Source of the DNA: Dermatemys mawii
Taxonomy: Eukaryota; Chordata; Testudines; Dermatemydidae
Length of the DNA stretch: 64,000 nucleotides
NCBI GenBank assembly: GCA_007922305.1
Contig: ML677334.1
Span: 61,916,858 to 61,980,857 of the forward strand
Direction of reading: 5' to 3'
Shown: in pieces, positions 37,398-48,500 of the stretch
Position numbering within the stretch: position 1 is the first letter of the stretch
Layout: each line of letters opens with the position of its first letter
Position numbers and translations under genes: made by a program
The notes under the pieces: generated by a model
The model's database searches: none
What the model saw: the letters and a program-made list of their open reading frames with translations, nothing else
What the model was told of the DNA's origin: nothing

Positions 37398-37836
37398 CAT
37401 AGGTGTCGATTCCCGGGGCTGGAGCACCCACGGGAAACAAAAAGTATGTGCTCTGCACCTATCAGCAGCCAACCGCCCCTCCCAACTCCCCCGCCCCACC
37501 TCACCTCACCTCCTCCTCTGCCTCCTCCCCTGACCTGAGCACACTTCTCTGTCTACCTCCCAGTGCTGGCTGCTGCAAAGCAACTGTTTTGCAGCGTAAT
37601 GAGCTCTGGGGGAGGGGTGAAGCAGGAACCCAGCATGCTCAGGGGAGGAGGTGAGGAAGAAGCTGGGCTGGGGTGGGGATTTGGGGAAGGGGATGGAATA
37701 GGGGCCGGGGCGGGGGGGCGGAGTTGGGTGCAGACTTTGGGAAAGGCATTGGAATGAGGCAGGGCAAGGGTGGGGGGCAGGGTGGAATCAGGCCAGGTCG
37801 AGCACCCACCAGCACCAGCAGAAGTTGGTGCCTATG
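37398..37836. mobile_element. hAT-type non-autonomous element, GC-rich
   Basis: 439 bp with ends CATAGGTGTCGATTCC and GTTGGTGCCTATG. The outer 8-bp flanks AGTTATAA (37390-37397) and AGTCATAA (37837-37844) match at 7 of 8 positions, as expected for a hAT target duplication. GAGCACCCAC occurs near both ends in inverse or direct form. The ORFs through its CCTCC-rich and GGGG-rich parts are compositional. Confidence 0.8.
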
Positions 37837-38772
37837 AGTCATAATACATTGGAATGTCTTACGGCAAAGGCACAAATGGTAAGAAGTAAGAGGCCAATGA
37901 CAGTCCTTGTTTTTTGGATTCCTTTACAACCAAAGGCAAAGGCAAGATAGAAAAAAAAAACCCTGTTCCCTCTAGTAAAACAACAAAATTATATCTCCTC
38001 TTTTAGTATATTAAATATATTCAGTGACCAAAACCATGAATAACTTACTTTTCGCCAACAGGTACCACAGCCTTTCTGTTTACACAGAATAAGAACTAAA
38101 TATTGGAACTACTAACTGGATGTTAGCTGTTAGCAAATGTTGGCTCTAATGTGGTCCATTGTTTATTTTTTAATAAATATTTTAAATGTATTATAACATT
38201 TAATTTCAGCTGTGTGATTATTTTTAAATCTAAGTTTCATTTTCTTTTTCCGTTCCAATAATTTAAAGTTTGGTGTTTACATATTAATTTTTTAGAGACT
38301 GAATGTATGTGTGCATTTCGCACCCTGTTTTAATTGTACTGTCCTAGGACTTATTGGTCAAAAGTTCCTCCCCTCATCTTTCATCAGAGAAAATACTTTT
38401 CAAGAAGTTTCTGAAAATTACACATCCGTATAGCTATATGGTCCATCTGGAAGATGCCCACTAGAAGTAAGTTAATAATAATATTTACACAAATACATTT
38501 AATTTGTATATACTATATTGATCCATCAAGGCATGCACATATCAAACTAGAATGACCAAATTAGTTTGTTGCTTTAAAGCTATTCTTTTTTATCTCATAT
38601 CTTGTGTTTGGTAGCTTCACTCCTCATATTATATTTAACATTAGGTCCTGGTCCTGCAATGCTGTTCACACAGCTGGACAACTATGCCCAGTGTAGGATC
38701 CCCTTGCATGCATTGGGTACACAAGGATCTCATTGCAGAATTGGGGCTTTAGACTGTAACCTCCTCAGCTTA
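37837..38772. other. Intergenic, unassigned
   Basis: AT-rich, no gene. Ends at TTA (38770-38772), the left target site of the Harbinger element. Confidence 0.4.
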
Positions 38773-38950
38773 GGCCTTGGTTACACTGGCACTTTATAGC
38801 GCTATAAAGCCACCAGGAGCGCTATAACTGCCTACCCGTCCACACTGGCGAGGCACGTAGAGCGCTATAACCTCGGAGTTATAGCGCTACTGGTAATCCA
38901 TCTCCGCACGGGGAATAAGGGCTGTAGCGCTGCTGCTGTAGCGCTACGGC
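38773..38950. repeat. Harbinger left terminus with AGCGCTAT boxes
   Basis: TIR followed by repeated TATAGCGCTATA-type palindromes at about 38795-38810, 38818-38828, 38860-38870, 38880-38890 and GTAGCGCT repeats at 38924-38946. The right terminus has degenerate TATCGCTATA boxes at 42715-42770. Confidence 0.75.
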
Positions 38951-39194
38951 GTGAATGTGGACACCCAATGCACATTAATTGGCGTCCAGCCCATCCCATA
39001 ATTCCCATTTGAGCCACTCTGGTCATCACTTTCAAACGCTTTTGTCCTGTCCTCAGGTGACCACATGTCAGACCTGCCCTATAAATTTGCAGGAAAATTT
39101 GAAAATCCCCTTCCTGTTTGCTCCAGCCAGGCATGGAGTGCTCTCAGGGAATCCTTGCAGGTGATCGTTCTGCTTGATCATGACTCCATGTGCC

Positions 39195-40984
39195 ATGCTT
39201 CCTCGCAATAGGTGATCCCCAGCGTGGAGCAATAGCGAGGTGCTGGACCTCATCAGTTGTTGGGGGGAAGAGGCTGTGCAATCCCAGCTGCAGTCTAGCT
39301 GCAAGAATTATGATACCTTTGGGCAGATATCACGGGCCTTGGCAGAAAAAGGCCATGAGCAGGATATTCTGCAGGGCCGTGTTAAGGTAAAGGAGCTTAG
39401 GAATTCGTATCGCAAACCCCGCAAGGCAAACGGCTGCTCCAGGGCAGCCCCAGCGACTTGCAGATTTTACAAGGCACTGGATGCAATACTTGGGGGGATC
39501 CTACAGGCTCTCCATCGATCACCATAGACACTTCCAAGCCTACCAGTGCAAGGGGTGGGAGGAAGAGGAGGAGGATGAAGAGGAGAAGGAGGAGGAGGTG
39601 GCAGTGCTGGCAACAGTAGCAGTGAGCCAGGTTGTGGAGGACTCCCAGGAGGCATGCAGCCAGGAGCTGTTCTCCAGCCAGAAGGCGGGAAGCCAGCTGC
39701 AGCAGCCGGCGGTTGTTGAGGGCAGAGCAGCAGTGGATTGCGGAGGTAAAGCTACTTTTCCATTGGGAAGGCAGGCACTGTGGTTTCTGACTACTTGGGC
39801 GAGGGAGGAAAGGGATGCTTGCATGCATGCCTACATGTGGAATAGTGCATCGATGTAGTCTATCACATTGCGGTAATCCTCATCAGTGATTTCTTCAAAG
39901 GTCTCAATAAGAGCAGTGGCAATGCACCTGCACAGATTTGTTGGAAGATCCAGTGTGTTTTCCGGCCCAGTCACGGTCACTAGCCCCACCATGGTGCTAT
40001 TAGGGGCAGGGGGAGCATTGCTGCACAGAGGCAAGCTGCATATGGGCCTGGGCGGAAGCCACATCACATTACAATGCCCTCCCTTTCTTAATCGGTCACC
40101 CGCAGCAGTGAGATATCTTCCAGGATGAACACCTATGGAGAATGTTGGGACAGTGTTCAGTGTACGGTTCCTGCCACTGCGCTGCGTTCCCCCCCACCCA
40201 AAAGGCAACCCATAGGATAGCACGGCAGGGAAACAGTCGGCCCCCCTGCACCCCAAGATTACTCACCATGGCAGGGGCTCCCGTGAGTTGTGTGCGTTCT
40301 CCCTGGGAGAGGCAAACTGGGGGTTTCTTTGGACAGGGAATGCGGGGGAATCATTGCCCTGTCTGTTGTGTACAATGCTGCCTTTGTGTAATTTAACATT
40401 TTCTCTGGATAGGTTCGACCTTGACTTCTTTGCCACTGTTATCTGCTGCTGATAGGCTGAGAAGACTAAGGAGGGAACCATGAAAAAGTAAGGAGGATCT
40501 GCTACAACAAGTGATGCAACAATCTGCACAAGAAAATCCAATTGCACAGAAGTGGAGGGAGAATGAAAGCAAGTTGAGGGAGAGGGAGAGGAAGTTCCAC
40601 CAGGAGAACACGACTCACCGGCGAGAAATCATTGATAAGTTGGTCACATTAATGGAGCGGCAAGTAGAGACTATGCAGTGGATCGCTGACATGCAGCAGG
40701 AGCTGTACTAGGCTCGCCGCCCCCTTCATCAGTTGCCCCCAAACCCTTCCCCTTCTGGTCCTCTGTCCCCTCCAGCCCGCTATCACCAGCTTCCTGATTA
40801 TTACCACCCACAGCTGCCTCCAACCCCCGTGTCTTCACCGACCAAACCGCAAATCCAGGACCCTTATGCACTGCACTCAACCCCTGATAACATGCCTTTT
40901 TGCCATCCGGAAATGGGGTTCGGGGGACACAGCAATTTGGAGATCATTGCAGAGTCTGAGATCCAGACATACTCCAATCTCTGA
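39195..40984 (+). pseudogene. Harbinger Myb/SANT-like DNA-binding protein gene, broken
   Basis: From ATG at 39195 the frame starts MLPRNR, hits a TGA at 39213, and continues SPAWSNSEVLDLISCWGEEA, then NYDTFGQISRALAEKGHEQD and RVKVKELRNSYRK, ending CRFYKALDAILGG. This is the trihelix-like Myb/SANT fold (Myb_DNA-bind_4 type) of the second Harbinger protein, about 85 residues. After two frameshifts near 39500-39540 follow an acidic tract (EEEEEDEEEKEEE) and SQEACSQELFSSQK. A likely intron runs from GGAG|GTAAAG (39746) to an acceptor at 40411-40412. The second exon encodes a Glu/Arg-rich, probably coiled-coil region (ENESKLRERERKFHQ) and a Pro-rich tail (LPPTPVSSPTKPQIQDPY) with a TAG between them. 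Family knowledge: this protein helps carry the transposase to the element ends. The copy cannot make it. Confidence 0.85.
39831..40256 (-). other. 141-codon antisense open frame inside the Harbinger intron
   Basis: An uninterrupted minus-strand frame lies within the inferred intron of the Myb-like gene. It ends with an acidic segment ETFEEITDEDYRNVIDYIDA and a final LFHM. The composition looks protein-like, and the frame is on the same strand as the transposase, about 950 bp beyond its stop. I do not recognise a domain. It could be an exon of a third element-encoded product or an accidental open frame. Confidence 0.3.
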
Positions 40985-41202
40985 CTGACCCCATCCCAGC
41001 CCAATCGCACCCCACCCGCTTCCACCACACATTCTGCATCCATAACCTTTCCTTTCAGTAAATGAAGTAGCTGTTCAGTAAATGAATTGTCTTTTTAATC
41101 AATGGTTTTTTTATTCAGAGTACATAGATTACTAATGCCTAAAGAAAAACACATGCTTTAGCCTATGAAAACAATGAGGCCTCCCTTCCTCTGCACTTCC
41201 CA

Positions 41203-42437
41203 TTAGAACTGGTTTTCAGCCGCAAAATGCTCCCTCAAGGCATCCCTGATCCTTGCAGCCTCACGCTGGGCCCCTCTAATAGCCCTGCTCTCTGCCTGTG
41301 CATACATGGCCTCCAGCTGTTGAACCTCCGAGGCCCATGCCTGAGTGAAGCCTTCGCCCTTCCGTTCACAAAGATTATGTAGGGCACAGCATGCGGAAAT
41401 AACCACAGAGATACTTCCCTCAGCCAAGTCTAGCTTCCAATAAAGACAGCGCCAGCATGCTTTGAGACGCCCAAAAGCACACTCCACAGTCATTTGACAC
41501 TGACTAAGCCTGTAGTTGAACCTTTCCTGGCTGCTGTCCAGGCTCCCTGTGTAGGGTTTCATGAGCCACGGCATTAAAGAGTAAGCGGGGTCGCCAAGAA
41601 TCACAGTGGGCATTTCTACTTCCCCCACGGTGATCCTTTGCCCGGGGAAAAAAGTCCCAGCTTGCAGCTTCCTGAACAGGCCGGTGTTGTGGAAGACGAC
41701 AGGCCAGTGTTGCGGAAGACGCGTGCGTCATGCACCTTTCCTGACCAGCCTGCATTATTGTCAGTAAAATGCCCATGGTGATCCACAAGAGAACCATGGA
41801 GAAGTACCCCTTTCGGTTAATGTACTCTCCTGCTAGGTGGTCAGGCGCCAGAATAGGTATATGGGTCTCATCTATTGCCCCTCCACAGTTAGGGAAAACC
41901 ATTTGCTCAAAGCCAGCCATGATGTCATGCACATTACCAAGAGTCACGATTTTTCGTAGCAGGGTGCGATTAATGGCCCTGCACACTTTCATCAACATGA
42001 CGCCGACAGTCGACTTTCCCACCTCGAAAGTGGTTGGCCACCGATCGGTAGTTGTCTGGGGTGGCCAGCTTCCAGATTTCTATCGCCACCCGCTTCTGCA
42101 CCGGGAGGGCAGCGCTCAATCTCATGTCCTTGTGCCACAGGGCGCGGGTCAGTTCAGCACACAGTCCCTTGAAAGTGGTTTTTCCCATGTGAAAGTTTTG
42201 CAACCACTGCTCATCGTCCCAGACTTGCATAACGATGCAATCTCACCAGTTAGTGCTAGTTTCCCATGCCCAGAAGTGGCGTTCCACAGCCGTAAGCATG
42301 TCCATTAGTAAGACAAGCAGTTTCGTGTCAAATGCGTTCAGCACCTCAATCTCATCTTTAGACCCCTCACTGTCACCTTGCATGTCAAAGATTAACTCCA
42401 TTGCGCTGCAAGAGGTGCTGGCAAGAATCGTCAGCAT
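41203..42437 (-). pseudogene. Harbinger DDE transposase, frameshifted
   Basis: The minus-strand start at 42437 begins MLTILASTSCSAMELIFDMQ. It continues VWDDEQWLQNFHMGKTTFKG and the helix-turn-helix-like IWKLATPDNYRSVANHF. An extra base near 42026 then shifts the frame. The next frame has VGKSTVGVMLMKVCRAINR, VTLGNVHDIMAGFEQM and the first catalytic Asp in GGAIDETHIPI. A 23-bp tandem duplication (41677-41722) shifts it again. The last frame (41628-41203) has the second Asp in ILGDPAYSLMPWLMKPYTG, the Glu in VECAFGRLKACW and the C-terminal LHNLCERKGEGF. All three DDE residues are visible but never in one frame. Intact family members act as nuclear cut-and-paste transposases. Confidence 0.88.
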
Positions 42438-42795
42438 GTTCCTAAGCAGTCAGGGCTGAAACCGTTCAAAGATGGCGCCAGAGGTGGAAGGAAACACAGG
42501 GAGTGCTGTGATGTGACGCGAACCATCACAGGAGTTGGAACAGGATGCAGAATGCCCCGCAAGCAATGCCCCCCCCCTTTCCCACAAGTCATTGCGCCAG
42601 ATTGGGAAGAGGTGCTCTGTGGGATACCTACTCTAGTGTGCTGCTCCCAATGCCGCCTAAAGTGCCGCAAACGTGGCCACACTATACCACTGGCGGTTGT
42701 CAGTGTGGCCACGCTATATCGCTATAGCTATAGCTGTGTATGAGGACAGCTATAACCAATACCGCTATAAACCTGTAAGTGTAACCAAGCCCTTC

Positions 42796-43395
42796 GGCTT
42801 CCCATACTGCTGTTGCCTTCCTCAGTGAAGACTAATGATTCTTAACCATTTTCACTTTTGCTCCGCATTGCATAAATTAATGATTTTTACCAATATGTCA
42901 CCACTTTCTGTATTAAATTGCATTATGGTTTAGAATATGGTGAAGCACTTCTGCTCTGGCCCTTTTATGGCTTTATCACCCAAAACTTCTTGTGGGCACC
43001 TGAATTTTGTGATTTCCTTTTCCTTTTTCTATTCCTTTTATTATTTTCCCTTGGCTTCTTTGAATTCTTCCCTAGGAAAGATGAAGGTTTCTCCAGGGAG
43101 GTCAGGCTTCCAGTTTGATTTAATTCTAGTGCAGCATTTCTCAGTTTAAGGCAGAATGGTAGATCAGAAGACATTCCCTGCAAGACTGTAAGCTCCTCTC
43201 GCTGGTCAACATTGTATGATAGATTCCTTTGAATTATCAGCAAGATCTCACAGCACTTCTACATTTCTCCCCACAGAAAATTTCACTCATCTTTGGATTC
43301 CGCTACTGCTGATCAAATCACATGTAAAAATTAAGATTAAACTGAGTGTGAACAGTATGCTTTAAGGTTGTATTTGACTTCCTCAAAAACAACAG
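42796..43395. other. Intergenic, unassigned
   Basis: Right flank of the Harbinger element. No gene recognised. Confidence 0.4.
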
Positions 43396-43600
43396 GGCAA
43401 TGGACTAAGACTTGAGTAACTGAGGTTTTAGTCCTAAGTATTTCATTGTCTTACTGTGCAATGACTTTTGGCAAATCAGTTCTCGTCTCTGTCTGTTTCT
43501 CCAGCTGAAAAATGATAATTATTCCTTCTTTGTAAAGTGTTTTGAGATCTGTGGATCAAAAGTGTGATATAAGTGCTAGACATTTATACTTAGTGTTGAA
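43396..43600 (+). repeat. MIR-like SINE with L2-type tail
   Basis: Order of motifs: GTTTTAGTCCTAAG, a stretch on TGCAATGACTTTTGGCAAATCA, TCTCCAGCTGAAAAATGATAA, and the 3' part TTGTAAAGTGTTTTGAGATC then ATATAAGTGCTAG. This is the recognisable series of a mammalian-wide interspersed repeat type SINE, present across amniotes and strongly diverged. Confidence 0.75.
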
Positions 43601-45303
43601 GTGCCTTTGTATCTGCTTTTCCACCATTTACACTAGTGTGAAAATGAAGAGTAGCTTCGTTAAGGTCAAAAGAATTACACGGGCATGCGTGAGAGGAGAA
43701 TTTGCTAAGTATGTTTTTGTTTTCTCTTTTATTTAAAAAATTGAAAATTTAAGTTACAGAGAAGGAGGTAAAAAAGCAACAATGTGATAGCAGGAAAATT
43801 TAAAACACCAGTGAGTTGACATTTATATTAAAAACATAGTTTTTCTCATTTTTTTAAGTTTTTAATGATTGTGGTTTGGATGGTGGACTGTGTGGTGTCT
43901 CATTAAAAAATATATATTACAAATACAGTTCTGCCTGCATACGAAATGTTTCACATGTTGAAGATGCTCAGCAGCTCACAGGCATGGGTCTTTCAAGCGC
44001 TCCAGTTAAAGAGGGGCAGTTTGCTATGTTATTTCTCACATTCTACAAGCAAGAAAAAAAATGATATTGGTCTATCATTTTTGGTCCTCTAAAAATATCT
44101 GTTTGTAATAGTGTTGGTATTAATACAAGATACTGTAGTAACACCTAACCATAATTGCTAATAATTAAAAGCCCCAATGAAATTAGGTCTCCATTATAAT
44201 GTTTATAAAGTTTATCAAGAAATACCATTCCACTAAAATTAAAGATTTGAAATGTTCTGCTGAATAATATTGGCATGGAAATGAGCAGCCCTTTTAACAG
44301 AATTTAATTAATGAATTGATGTAAAAAGGTTTTGTCGGAATGCCATTCTCAATTAAATTGATAAAGTTTATATGAAAACAAGTATAGTCTATTGTATATT
44401 TAACTTGTTCTGAGCCAAATTCTGCTCTCAGTTGCAACATTTCTAATTCTTGTGTACTGCCAACGAAGGTCAAATGTTAATAACCATACAGTGAAACCTA
44501 CATAGTCACCACATAATTAGGACAAGACTGTGCAGCACTGCCTGTGGCAGCTGTCAACTGGAAAAATAAAAATACAATGAAAAGCAATGAACCTTAAAAG
44601 GAGTTAAAATTCTTTCACAACATATTTTACAATTCAGCATTGACAGGTGTTTTCAGCAGATCACCACATTTCCCAGCTAATGTAAGAGTTTCTGGCTTAT
44701 TTTTGGCATACGACATGGGATGTATGTGCATATAGTCAAAGCTGTCAGCTAACCTAAATTTATAATTAGGATAATAAAATAGAAATAAATAATATTCTGG
44801 GAGCCTGATAAAATAACTTGGCTTAAAACCGAGTTCTGAAGGACTTTCTAAAGCCATGTAATTAAATTCCATGTGGAGCTTTGCAGATGAAGTGAGGCAA
44901 CAGAAAAGACCTGAATAAAATAAGTTCCTCAGCTATTTCCTGAGCAAAAGCAGCTCTCAAACTGTTACACGTCTATAGTTGCACACCCCACACAGCCCAA
45001 GACTGTTCGCTTCTGTCCATGTGAAAGATTCTGTCACAAACCACTGACACTTTATTGGTGAGGAAGAATACTCCCCTTCGCCAATTATTATTACCTGTCT
45101 GGATCAAAAGTGATGTACAGATTTGTCAAAGTTTTAATTAAACTCATACGCAAAATCAGTACTGTGTTGCCAGTTCTCACAATTTTATTACAAGGATTGG
45201 GATACTCAGGGCCAGACTGAAGAAGTTAAGGGTTCTAGGCACATCATGACATGGTGATCCCACATGGCTCTGCCCTTGAGGCTCTGTACTGCACCACTGC
45301 TTC
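43601..45303. other. AT-rich intergenic DNA with possible conserved block
   Basis: No gene. 44140-44400 is unusually rich in ATTA/TAAT homeodomain-like motifs and free of repeat features; see findings. Confidence 0.35.
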
Positions 45304-45306
45304 TTA

Positions 45307-45590
45307 GGCCAGGTCTACACTTCCCGCTGGATCGGTGGGTAGAGATTGATCTTTCAGGGATCAGTTTATTGCGTCTCATCTAGACGTGATAAATCGATCC
45401 CTGAGCGCACTCCCGTCAACTCCGGAACTCTGCTGTGCCGAGGCACAGAGGAAGTCGATGGAAGAGCACCTCAGCTCCGTGAAGACTCTGAGGTAAGTGG
45501 ACCTGAATACACTGACTTCTGCTACATATTCATGTAGCTGAAGCTGAGTATATCAGGTCGATTCCACCACCACCCAGTGTAAACCAGAGC
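45307..45590 (+). mobile_element. 284-bp Harbinger-type MITE, copy D
   Basis: Flanked by TTA at 45304-45306 and 45591-45593. Starts GGCCAGGTCTACACTTCCCG, ends GTGTAAACCAGAGC. The hairpin at 45356-45403 pairs AGGGATCAGTTTATTG with the inverse of GATAAATCGATCCCT. Same length as copies B and C. Confidence 0.9.
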
Positions 45591-45593
45591 TTA

Positions 45594-48500
45594 AAGTAGC
45601 AGAGTCTTATTCTCCCCAGGAGAAGCAACAAGGATAAAGGGGTGATTTGAGGTCAAATAAATGGAGGGGATAGTACAGACAATACAGGCATCTGTGAGAG
45701 AGCATTCAGGTGGAATGAGAGCATCATAACTGGCCATCCTGTCCAGCTAAGGAGAGGGGAAGAGAGGATAAAAAGGCAACTCCCTACACCCACTGAGATA
45801 TAAGGGTACATTGAATCCCCTGCATTTTTGTGTATAATTAAGGTGATATTTTGACCCTGAGTTGACCACACACAAGTTGGGAAATAAAGCAAAAGGAAAA
45901 TGAAAAACAATGTTGTTTTCTTTTCTTTTAATACCATGATTTTTGGGGTGGGAAGGGTTGATTCATGATTTTTGAACGTTGCAAGTTGCCAGTACAGCAA
46001 ATACGTATTAGACTATCAAATATAAACCATGAACCTACAGGCTTTTACAGCTTCTCTGATAGTTAAGGGTGTGTAAGATACAGTCTCAGGGTCATAAATG
46101 TTAAATGCATGACAAACATAGGCCTGATCTTTCAGATGACATAAAGTAGGTATCCTACTGAAAGCCCTAACTGCATGTTTGTCCTGTTTCTGGTTTCCCT
46201 GAGTACACTCGGCTCACATCTTTGACCTCTTTCACATGATAAAATCATGGAATCTTCTGTATATCTCAATTACTTAATCTCCTTTCAGGTCCAACTGGGT
46301 TTCAAGCGCAGATGTTTGCTCTTTGCAGGAACTTGTGACCAGGTATACTAACAGCTTTCTCAAAACCAAGCGTTTGTCTTTATACCCCCCACTCCCAGCA
46401 TACTGTAAAAGCACCACGGCCCACAGGTGCCATAACAACTGTTTTTATGCATATAAAAGCCAGGACTGGTGTTAGAAGGTAGTGAGCAGAGCAACTGCCT
46501 GGGACCCAACACCACAGGGTCTCACAAAGTTAAGTTGCTCAGGCTTTGGCTTCAGCCCCAGGTAGCAGGGCTCAGGGCTCCAGGCTTCAGCCCTGCTCAG
46601 TGAGGCTTCGGCTTTCTGCTCTGGGCCTCAGTGAATCTAATAGTGGACCTACTTGGTGGGCCCCTGAAACTTGCTTGCGGGCCCTCCTGTTTGAGAACCT
46701 CTGCTTTAGACAAATCATTAGGAAAAGAAGAAAAAAAACCCATAAAACAAAAGACTGGTCTAATAGGTATTCTTTCTTAAAGTCCTAGTGGACTTACTGG
46801 TGACCTAGGAAGGCCTAGTTTTTCTAGACAACCTCATAGGGTCCTGTGACTGAATGATTTTTTTCAGTGTGGTTTCCTGCTTGTATCCCCAAGACTGTTG
46901 TTTTAAATCCTGGAAGGGTTCTTAGTTTCTCAGTGGTGGAAGGCATTTATTCTCATCCAGTCAAGTCATTTCCACAGGCTGAGAAGAGACTGAATCAGAC
47001 TCCAGAGTCAATAGTCTGGTATTGCCCCTTGATGACTTTTAAGTGGACATTGATAATGACCGTATTAAGACATCCCCACTTCCATGCCTAAACCGTCTCA
47101 GACAGACCTCTAGCAAGAGGCACTTAAATGAAAATATTTGAACAGAAAACAGTAGGCCAGGGTGAGGCCAACATACAGTAAGAACAGATTACTACAAAAC
47201 AGCTCCATAGGCAACACAGTAGGACTTCTATATTTGTGAGGAGCCCCACTGATGTTGATGGGACTCCATCTGAGCATTATGGTGTGTCCAAATGGTGCCA
47301 GTTGGAGGTCCAGGGCCATTTTTAGGATATTAGTGTAATTATATTTCAATAATGAATCCCCACTTGGTATTGAGTTCTGTGTTTGGAAAGTCATGTCCTG
47401 TACAAAAGCCCATTCCTGCATCCATACCTCTGCATAACTCCCATAGAGTTGGGGAGTGGAACATGGTTCAGGCCTGTAGGAGGAGACCCTAAGTGTTTTT
47501 TTTAGGATCAAATCCTGATCCTGCTGCCATAGCCATGGAGTGTTCCGTTGCAAAGGAAGGGGGCTAGGTGCTTCCTATTTAACTTCTACACGGTGCCTAA
47601 GAGAGGGTGAGTTAAAGCTACTGAAGCCTCAAAGCTGCAGTAACAGCTGTGGAAATGGTCCAAAGCCACTTCTCTGCCAAGGGGAAAGACACCCTTCTTC
47701 TAAGTGTCATGGAGTAGACAGTAGTGTAATGTGCAGCACTCGGGCTTATTTAACTTAAATTAATTATGTCAACTACTTTGAGCTTAGTCTTCCTTACTCT
47801 TAAGGTTCTAATGTTCCTTAGCATTAAGCTGGTTTGCTTGACTAGAACCCTTTTGTGCCTGACCCCAGTTATGACTGACTGAATAGCTCATTGTGTTTCA
47901 TGTTGATTTTGGAATGGTAGAGTTGTAGTTCCATAGATTGCATTATGTAATAGAACAATGAAGCACTCTTAAATCATGTAATTCAGCAAGAGTGGTCACC
48001 ATTAAAAAAGTATTCAAGCTGCTATGGTCTAGCATCTGAGATTATCACAGTTTTCTATTTATTTATTCTAGGACATCTCTGTAGTAACAGTGTGGGAATG
48101 ATTGGTCAATGCTGAATTTTAATAAGGGCTTCTACTGTATATGCCACATAAGTTAAATAAACAGCAAAATGTCTTCAGAGTAAGGTCCTGTAGCTTTCAC
48201 TCAGGAAAACTTTGAAGCTACAGGATAAGGCCCGAAGAGTAAACAGTGAGGGAGCCATTATGATAGCTTCACTTCTTTAACTTATTTTTAAAGTTACATT
48301 TGTTTGTTTTTAAACTGAATATCAGCAGATAATAAATAACAAATGTTTGTGGCCATGGCTGGCAAAAATCATTCATGTTTTATCTAAACTTTTGTAAGAA
48401 AACTAATAGTTTGATGTGAATCTGTACAATGTCACATCAGTATTACAAAGGCATCAAACACTATCAGTCATCCAAACTAGTTCATACCTCTAAGGAACAA

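Larger units (their letters stand above)
38773..42792. mobile_element. Near full-length two-gene PIF/Harbinger transposon
   Basis: About 4.0 kb. Left end GGCCTTGGTTACACTGGC and right end, inverted, GGGCTTGGTTACACTTAC define terminal inverted repeats of roughly 30 bp that continue into TTTATAGCGCTAT / TTTATAGCGGTAT. Left flank TTA (38770-38772), right flank TTC (42793-42795), consistent with a once identical TWA-type target duplication. Inside are a Myb/SANT-like gene on + (39195-40984) and a DDE transposase on - (42437-41203), tail to tail with about 220 bp between them. The subterminal regions carry several AGCGCTATA boxes, plausible binding sites for the element's proteins. Both genes carry disabling changes. 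Confidence 0.9.

Noticed and set aside
37403..37875. Pro-rich and Gly-rich open frames
   Set aside because: Compositional by-products of the GC-rich hAT-type element; no domain.
39481..39858. Glu-rich frame as an independent acidic protein gene
   Set aside because: It is the acidic segment of the Harbinger Myb-like gene, shifted in frame; the 3' part reads into the inferred intron.
47110..47553. 147-codon minus-strand frame
   Set aside because: No recognisable domain, no splice context, lies in unassigned intergenic DNA.
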